Shown here one piece after another: positions 58,621 through 64,000 of a DNA stretch of 64,000 nt (position 1 is its first letter; each line of letters begins with the position of its first letter). The translations under genes were made by a program, and so were the position numbers. Under the pieces are notes generated by a model. That model had not been told where the DNA came from. It saw only the letters and a list, made by a program, of their open reading frames with translations, and made no database searches. The DNA comes from an uncultured beta proteobacterium (GTDB lineage: Bacteria; Pseudomonadota; Gammaproteobacteria; Burkholderiales; Burkholderiaceae), in assembly GCA_903867305.1 (NCBI GenBank), contig CAIPQU010000053.1, positions 1-64,000 of the forward strand, read 5' to 3'.

Positions 58621-60732
58621 ATGAGCAATCCCTTATTAGACATGGGTCATGATCTACCCAATTATGCCGCCATTGAAGCAAACCATATCGAAGAAGCTAT
58701 GAGTGTACTGCTTAAGAAAGCGTACTCGGCACTTGATGATGCCGTGGCACTAGATACTCATCCACAATGGGATAACCTCATTACGCCCTTAGAAATCGCT
58801 AACCAAGCGCTGGGGAGAACCTGGGGTGTCGTGAACCATTTAACCAGTGTGGCAGATAATCCAAAACTACGCGCAGCGCACGCTAAAATGCTTCCTGAAG
58901 TGACCGCTTATAGCAGTTCCTTTGAACAAAACTTAGCGCTTTTTCAACACTATAAAGAACTCAAAAATTCGCCTGAATGGCAGCGTTTATCCAAGGCTCA
59001 GCAAACCGTGATTGATCATTCTATCCGGGACTTCCAATTGGGCGGAGCCGAACTCCCTGAAGAGATCAAGCCACAATTTGCAAAAATCTCTGAAGATTTG
59101 GCCAACCTGACGAAAACATTTTCAGATCACGTACTCGATGCTACCGATGCCTATGTTCATATTGTTAAAAATGAGTCAGACCTCCAAGGCTTGCCAGAAG
59201 ATGTATTATTAGCAGCGAAAGAATTAGCCACAAATCATCAAGAGACTGGCTGGGCCTTTAGCTTAAAATTTCCATCCTACTTTCCAGTTCAACAGCTTGC
59301 CCAAAATCGTCAACTTCGAAAAACTCTCTACCAAGCCTACGTGACCCGAGCCTCAGAACTCGCCGTAACATACGCTAATGGAAAAACAGATTGGGATAAT
59401 CGTCAAATTGCGCTAGATATTCTGCGTTTGCGTCATGAAGAAGCAACTTTATTAGGTATTGAGAATTATGCAGCTCTGAGCCTAGTTCCAAAAATGGCTG
59501 GCTCTGTCAGCGAGGTAAGGTCGTTTTTGCAAGAATTTGCAAAACGGGCTCATCCAAGTGCACTCAAGGATTTAGAGGAACTCCAAGCATTTAGCAAGAC
59601 TGAATTAGGACTTGATCACCTTGCGGCATGGGATATTAGTTTTGCCTCTGAAAAATTAAAGCAGGCAAAATACCTTTTTTCTGAAAACGAGGTCAAACAA
59701 TACTTCCCAATTGACTCTGTTTTAAGTGGCTTGTTTCATGTGATTCAAACCATCTTTCAGGTAAAAATTGAAGCTGCAGAGTTACCAGTCTGGCATGCAG
59801 ATGTAAAGTCTTTTAGCGTCAAAAATGATCAATCAGAAGTGATTGCCCATTTTTATCTGGATGCATATGCCCGGAATGGTAAACGCGGTGGCGCTTGGAT
59901 GGATGATGCTCGGGGTCGGATGAAGTATGAAGATGGAACATTACAAACTCCAGTTGCTTATCTCGTTTGTAACTTTCCAGCACCAACGACCTTAGAAGAT
60001 GGATCTATCCGCCCTGCAACGATTAGCCATGATGATGTGATTACCCTCTTCCACGAATTTGGGCATGGTCTGCATCACATGTTAACCAAAGTCGATACTT
60101 TAGGCGTTTCTGGCATTAACGGTGTTGAATGGGATGCAGTCGAATTACCAAGCCAATTTATGGAAAATTTTTGCTGGGACTTTGAGGTTATCCAAAGACT
60201 ATCTTGCCATATCGAAACGAAAGAAAAGTTACCTGTAGAACTCTTCAATAAAATGCTGGCAGCGAAAAACTTCCAAAATGGTTTATTCACTTTACGCCAA
60301 GTTGTTCTCGCTAGTTTTGATTGGGAATTACATTCGAGCTTTGATGCAAAAAATGCTCAGCCCGACGATATTCTGAAATTATCACAAAACATCAATGATC
60401 AAATTCATGTCATTCCACAAGCAGCAATCTCGAGATGGCCAAATACCTTCAGCCATATTTTTGCAGGTGGCTATGCTGCCGGTTATTACAGTTATAAATG
60501 GGCGGAAGTATTGTCGGCAGATGCCTTTGCGGCGTTCGAAGAAAAAGCTGCTGACTTTGGCTCCATTCTGAATCCCGCAGTTGGCATTGTGTATCGGAAA
60601 AACATTCTGGAGGTTGGCGGTAGCCGCCCAGCCGCTGAATCCTTCAAAGCCTTTCGTGGAAGAGCCCCTTCAATTGATGCTTTGCTTCGACATGGTGGCC
60701 TAAGCTCAGAAGACTCTGCCATCAATGTCTGA
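58621..60732 (+). CDS. prlC: oligopeptidase A, M3 family
   Basis: LFHEFGHGLHHML (HEXXH); GINGVEWDAVELPSQFMENFCWD; GYAAGYYSYKWAEVLSADAFAAFEE. Confidence 0.96.
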   Translation: MSNPLLDMGHDLPNYAAIEANHIEEAMSVLLKKAYSALDDAVALDTHPQWDNLITPLEIANQALGRTWGVVNHLTSVADNPKLRAAHAKMLPEVTAYSSSFEQNLALFQHYKELKNSPEWQRLSKAQQTVIDHSIRDFQLGGAELPEEIKPQFAKISEDLANLTKTFSDHVLDATDAYVHIVKNESDLQGLPEDVLLAAKELATNHQETGWAFSLKFPSYFPVQQLAQNRQLRKTLYQAYVTRASELAVTYANGKTDWDNRQIALDILRLRHEEATLLGIENYAALSLVPKMAGSVSEVRSFLQEFAKRAHPSALKDLEELQAFSKTELGLDHLAAWDISFASEKLKQAKYLFSENEVKQYFPIDSVLSGLFHVIQTIFQVKIEAAELPVWHADVKSFSVKNDQSEVIAHFYLDAYARNGKRGGAWMDDARGRMKYEDGTLQTPVAYLVCNFPAPTTLEDGSIRPATISHDDVITLFHEFGHGLHHMLTKVDTLGVSGINGVEWDAVELPSQFMENFCWDFEVIQRLSCHIETKEKLPVELFNKMLAAKNFQNGLFTLRQVVLASFDWELHSSFDAKNAQPDDILKLSQNINDQIHVIPQAAISRWPNTFSHIFAGGYAAGYYSYKWAEVLSADAFAAFEEKAADFGSILNPAVGIVYRKNILEVGGSRPAAESFKAFRGRAPSIDALLRHGGLSSEDSAINV

Positions 60733-61585
60733 ATTACGGATCGCTACATGGAATGTGAACTCACTAAAAGTGAGACTGCCACATTTACTTAAATGGTTAG
60801 AGGCTTGCCAAAAAAACCAACAAACGATTGATGTCCTCGGACTTCAAGAGTTAAAACTCACAGATGATAAGTTTCCGGTCGAGGAACTTGCTCGAGCAGG
60901 CTATCTCAGTTTGTTTATGGGCCAAAAAACGTATAACGGTGTTGCAGTTTTAGTCCGACAAGCTTCGCTGACCCATCTCAATCAAGATGTCGATACTGCT
61001 TTTTTGCAAGTTCAAAAGAATATTCCCGGATTTGTGGATGATCAACAGCGCTTACTAGCAACGACCCTCCACTTTAAACAAACCCAACCAATCCGCATCA
61101 TCTGTGGATACTTCCCGAATGGGCAAGCACCTGGGACTGAAAAATTTGACTATAAATTAAAGTGGTTAGAAGCGCTCCATCAATTTGTAATAACCGAACT
61201 CCAGCATCATCCGAGACTCGTTCTTCTTGGTGACTACAACATTGCCCCACAGGATGAGGATGTCCACGATCCAGCAGCTTGGGTTGGTCAGAACCTGGTG
61301 TCAGAGCCCGAGCGTGGCTTCTTTCAATCTTTTTTAGGGCTAGGGTTAATTGATAGCTTCAGAATGTTTACACAAGCACCTAAAATATTTAGTTGGTGGG
61401 ACTATCGAATGATGGGTTTTCGCAGGAATGCAGGTATGAGAATTGATCATTTACTGATCTCGCCAGCACTCAAAGCAATTTGTAGTGCCTGCCACGTGGA
61501 TAAAGAACCTCGTAAATGGGAGCAGCCTTCTGATCATGCTCCCGTAGTCATTACTTTAACCCAAGAAGAGTCAGTCAATCCCTAG
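60725..61585 (+). CDS. xth: exodeoxyribonuclease III
   Basis: RIATWNVNSLKVRLPHLLKWL; LGLQELKLTDDKFP; LLGDYNIAPQDEDVHDP; SDHAPVVITL. Confidence 0.94.
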   Translation: MSELRIATWNVNSLKVRLPHLLKWLEACQKNQQTIDVLGLQELKLTDDKFPVEELARAGYLSLFMGQKTYNGVAVLVRQASLTHLNQDVDTAFLQVQKNIPGFVDDQQRLLATTLHFKQTQPIRIICGYFPNGQAPGTEKFDYKLKWLEALHQFVITELQHHPRLVLLGDYNIAPQDEDVHDPAAWVGQNLVSEPERGFFQSFLGLGLIDSFRMFTQAPKIFSWWDYRMMGFRRNAGMRIDHLLISPALKAICSACHVDKEPRKWEQPSDHAPVVITLTQEESVNP

Positions 61586-63079
61586 CTCTTGTAGTTTTCG
61601 AGTAATCGTATTACGCCCAATTCCGAGACGCTCAGCAGCCACCACCTTTCGACCACGGGTGATCTCTAGAGCTGCTTCAATTACTGCTTTTTCAAAAACA
61701 TGGTGTAGTTCTTGATAAACATTTTCACGTCCATCCTCTAACATTTTCTTCGCAATATTCTTTAGCTGACTATCCCAATTACCTGATTTTAATGAATTAT
61801 TTCCTTGCTGAGATTGCAGATCCCGGTTCAGGTTGGGAATCAATGTCGAGGACTGATTCACTATCCCACTGTGAGATAAGACAGTTTGAGCCGCTAAAGG
61901 TGGATAAGTAAGGTCTTTGGGTAAATCACGTACCTCAATCTCAGGGTTCGAAATCATCACGGTTAACCAATGACAAATACTCTGTAACTGCCTGACATTT
62001 CCAGGATAAGGTAGCTGAGATAAAACATCCAAGGTTTCTGGTTTGATAATCTTGGGCTTAACATTCAACTGGCTAGCACTTCGTGCCAAGAAATGCTGTG
62101 CCAAAATAGCAATATCTTCGGCACGATCCCGCAATGCTGGCAATCGTAAACGGATCACATTTAAACGATGAAATAAATCCTCTCTAAAGCTACCATTCGC
62201 CACCAATTGCTCTAAATTCTGATAGCTTGAGGCAATGATCCTGACATTCGACCTGAGCTGTTCAGAACCTCCCAATCGATAAAACTTACCATCCTCAAGC
62301 AGTTGCAAAAGAGAGCTTTGCAAAGATAGTGGCATATCTCCAACTTCATCCAAGAATAAAGTACCACCATCGGCCATCTCAAAAAGACCACGCTTCATCG
62401 TTGCCGCATTAATAAAGGCGCCACGCTCATAACCAAAGAGTTCTGCTTCAATGAGATCTTTCGGTGTTGACGCCAAATGTAATTCAACAAAAGGCGCACT
62501 GGCTCTTGCACCATGACGGTGCAAAGCTTTCGCCACCAACTCTTTTCCAGTACCTGATTCACCAGTAATTAAGACAGTAGCGTTGGAGTTCGACAAACGA
62601 CCGACAGCACGAAACACTTCTTGCATGGCTGGTGCCTGACCAATTAACTCAGGAGCTATATTGCTAGATCGAGAACCTGTGCTAGGCGCGAATTGTGTCT
62701 TAATGACCTCCGCACTTTTACTCTCATCAATCGCACGATGCAATATTTGCATGACATTGGCAATGTCAAACGGCTTTGTAATATATTCAAACGCACCGCC
62801 CTGAAAAGAGGCAACGGCAGAATCCATATCAGAATAGGCCGTCATAACAATGACGGGCAGTTTCGGGTGGTCTTGTTTAATTTGTTGCAGTAGATGAATA
62901 CCATTGCCTTTTGGCATGCGAATATCAGAAATGACCACTTGGGGCATTTCTTTTTCAAAAGCATCTAGTACATCATTCGGATTAGAGAAACTTTTAAAAG
63001 GAATCATTTCTCTGGTTAAAGATTTTTCTAGCACCCAACGTATGGACTGATCGTCATCCACAATCCAAACAGATTTCAT
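61571..63079 (-). CDS. ntrC: nitrogen regulation response regulator NtrC (sigma-54 activator)
   Basis: VWIVDDDQSIRWVLEKSL; GESGTGKELVAKALH; C-terminal Fis-type HTH VVAAERLGIGRNTITRKLQELGID. Confidence 0.95.
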   Translation of the reverse strand: MKSVWIVDDDQSIRWVLEKSLTREMIPFKSFSNPNDVLDAFEKEMPQVVISDIRMPKGNGIHLLQQIKQDHPKLPVIVMTAYSDMDSAVASFQGGAFEYITKPFDIANVMQILHRAIDESKSAEVIKTQFAPSTGSRSSNIAPELIGQAPAMQEVFRAVGRLSNSNATVLITGESGTGKELVAKALHRHGARASAPFVELHLASTPKDLIEAELFGYERGAFINAATMKRGLFEMADGGTLFLDEVGDMPLSLQSSLLQLLEDGKFYRLGGSEQLRSNVRIIASSYQNLEQLVANGSFREDLFHRLNVIRLRLPALRDRAEDIAILAQHFLARSASQLNVKPKIIKPETLDVLSQLPYPGNVRQLQSICHWLTVMISNPEIEVRDLPKDLTYPPLAAQTVLSHSGIVNQSSTLIPNLNRDLQSQQGNNSLKSGNWDSQLKNIAKKMLEDGRENVYQELHHVFEKAVIEAALEITRGRKVVAAERLGIGRNTITRKLQELGID

Positions 63080-64000
63080 AATTCTCCTAAAGGTTCAGTG
63101 ATATTCAAATTATCACTAGTTGTATATGGAATTTGAACATGAAAATCTGTCCGTTCTGGTTCACTTTGCACACTTATGAAGCCTCCATGCATCTGAATGA
63201 ACGATTGTGCAAGCGTAAGCCCCAGTCCGCTTCCAGATGCACGCCCCGAAACTAGGGGTAAAAAAATGTGATCAATAATTTCAACAGGTATTCCTGGACC
63301 GTTATCGATGACATGAATATTGAGGGCTAACTTAAAGCGTTTTTTTGCGATGGTCACATTTCGAGAAATGCTGGTCTGCAACTGAATCTTTGCATCCCCC
63401 GCCTGGCGACGATCTTCTAAAATTTGCGCCGCATTATGCACAATATTCAGAAGTGCTTGAATTAAAAGCTCTTTATCACCAATAATTTCCGGCAGACTCA
63501 CATCATAAAATCGAGTAATCGCCAGTCCAGCTGGGAATTCTGCCAAGACAACGCTTCGAACACGTTCTAAAACCTCATGAATATTAACCTCACTAATGAC
63601 TTTTTGACGCTTGTGAGGGGCCAATAAACGATCGACCAAGGTCTGTAAACGGTCGACCTCCTTAATCATGACCTTCGTATACTCCTTTAAGGCTGGATCC
63701 GGCAATTCATAATCTAATAATTGTGCTGCGCCACGAATACCTCCTAAGGGGTTCTTAATCTCGTGAGCTAAATTCCGCATGAGGTCTTTATTGGCGCGGG
63801 CTTGAAGAATTAAACGCTCTTCTCTAGCCGTTTTGGTTTGTTGTGCGATTTCAAACCACTCAAAAACCATTAAATCAGAGCCTTCGAGAGCCGCTAAGGT
63901 CACATAGGCCAAAAATTCTTTTTGATCAGGACGAAGTGGTCCTTGGTACAAGAACATATCAATCCGTTGCGTTGCTGATTCACTCGTGCATTTCGCAAGC
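63076..64000 (-). CDS. ntrB: nitrogen regulation sensor histidine kinase NtrB, N-terminus truncated by window edge
   Basis: NLAHEIKNPLGGIRGAAQLLDYELPD; GSGLGLTLAQSFIQMHGGFISVQSE; frame remains open upstream of track start 63957 to the window end. Confidence 0.94.
   Translation of the reverse strand, partial: LAKCTSESATQRIDMFLYQGPLRPDQKEFLAYVTLAALEGSDLMVFEWFEIAQQTKTAREERLILQARANKDLMRNLAHEIKNPLGGIRGAAQLLDYELPDPALKEYTKVMIKEVDRLQTLVDRLLAPHKRQKVISEVNIHEVLERVRSVVLAEFPAGLAITRFYDVSLPEIIGDKELLIQALLNIVHNAAQILEDRRQAGDAKIQLQTSISRNVTIAKKRFKLALNIHVIDNGPGIPVEIIDHIFLPLVSGRASGSGLGLTLAQSFIQMHGGFISVQSEPERTDFHVQIPYTTSDNLNITEPLGEL

Noticed and set aside
1-64000. CRISPR arrays, prophage, toxin-antitoxin or restriction-modification modules
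   Set aside because: No regularly spaced repeats, phage structural genes, or recognisable TA/RM proteins were found.

Overview
The window is a 64 kb AT-rich bacterial chromosome segment. Gene content suggests a Burkholderiales/Polynucleobacter-like betaproteobacterium (inference: Lpd with an N-terminal lipoyl domain next to aceE/aceF, a phasin, and many Bug-type solute-binding proteins). About 0-32 kb is accessory and catabolic. It holds a Rieske oxygenase / glutamine-synthetase-like / ferredoxin operon, a TonB receptor-ExbB-ExbD-TonB-metallophosphoesterase cluster, and a decayed IS200/IS605 element. These are followed by a long catabolic and transport region with a flavin monooxygenase, four Bug SBPs, cupins, RidA, SDR, enoyl-CoA hydratase, a Tat-type M24 peptidase, a complete liv ABC transporter, DUF2252, a cyclase and a BKACE enzyme. 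About 32-64 kb is mostly housekeeping: acnB, SOS-regulated umuDC, N-end-rule transferases, pyrD, purT, the pyruvate dehydrogenase operon with a divergent two-component system, folD, prlC, xth and ntrBC. No rRNA, tRNA or CRISPR array was recognised. Main points of interest are: (1) the Rieske/GS-like/ferredoxin operon, which looks like a reduced gamma-glutamylation-coupled oxygenase system; (2) a self-contained TonB uptake cluster with a surface/periplasmic phosphoesterase and a G9 tract inside the receptor; (3) a TnpB internally deleted to its termini, with solo IS605-like ends elsewhere; (4) a 34-bp near-perfect palindrome around the umuD LexA box that covers the start codon; (5) an in-frame TAG at a conserved Trp position in a DUF805 gene. 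All family calls come from reading motifs by eye; no database search was run.
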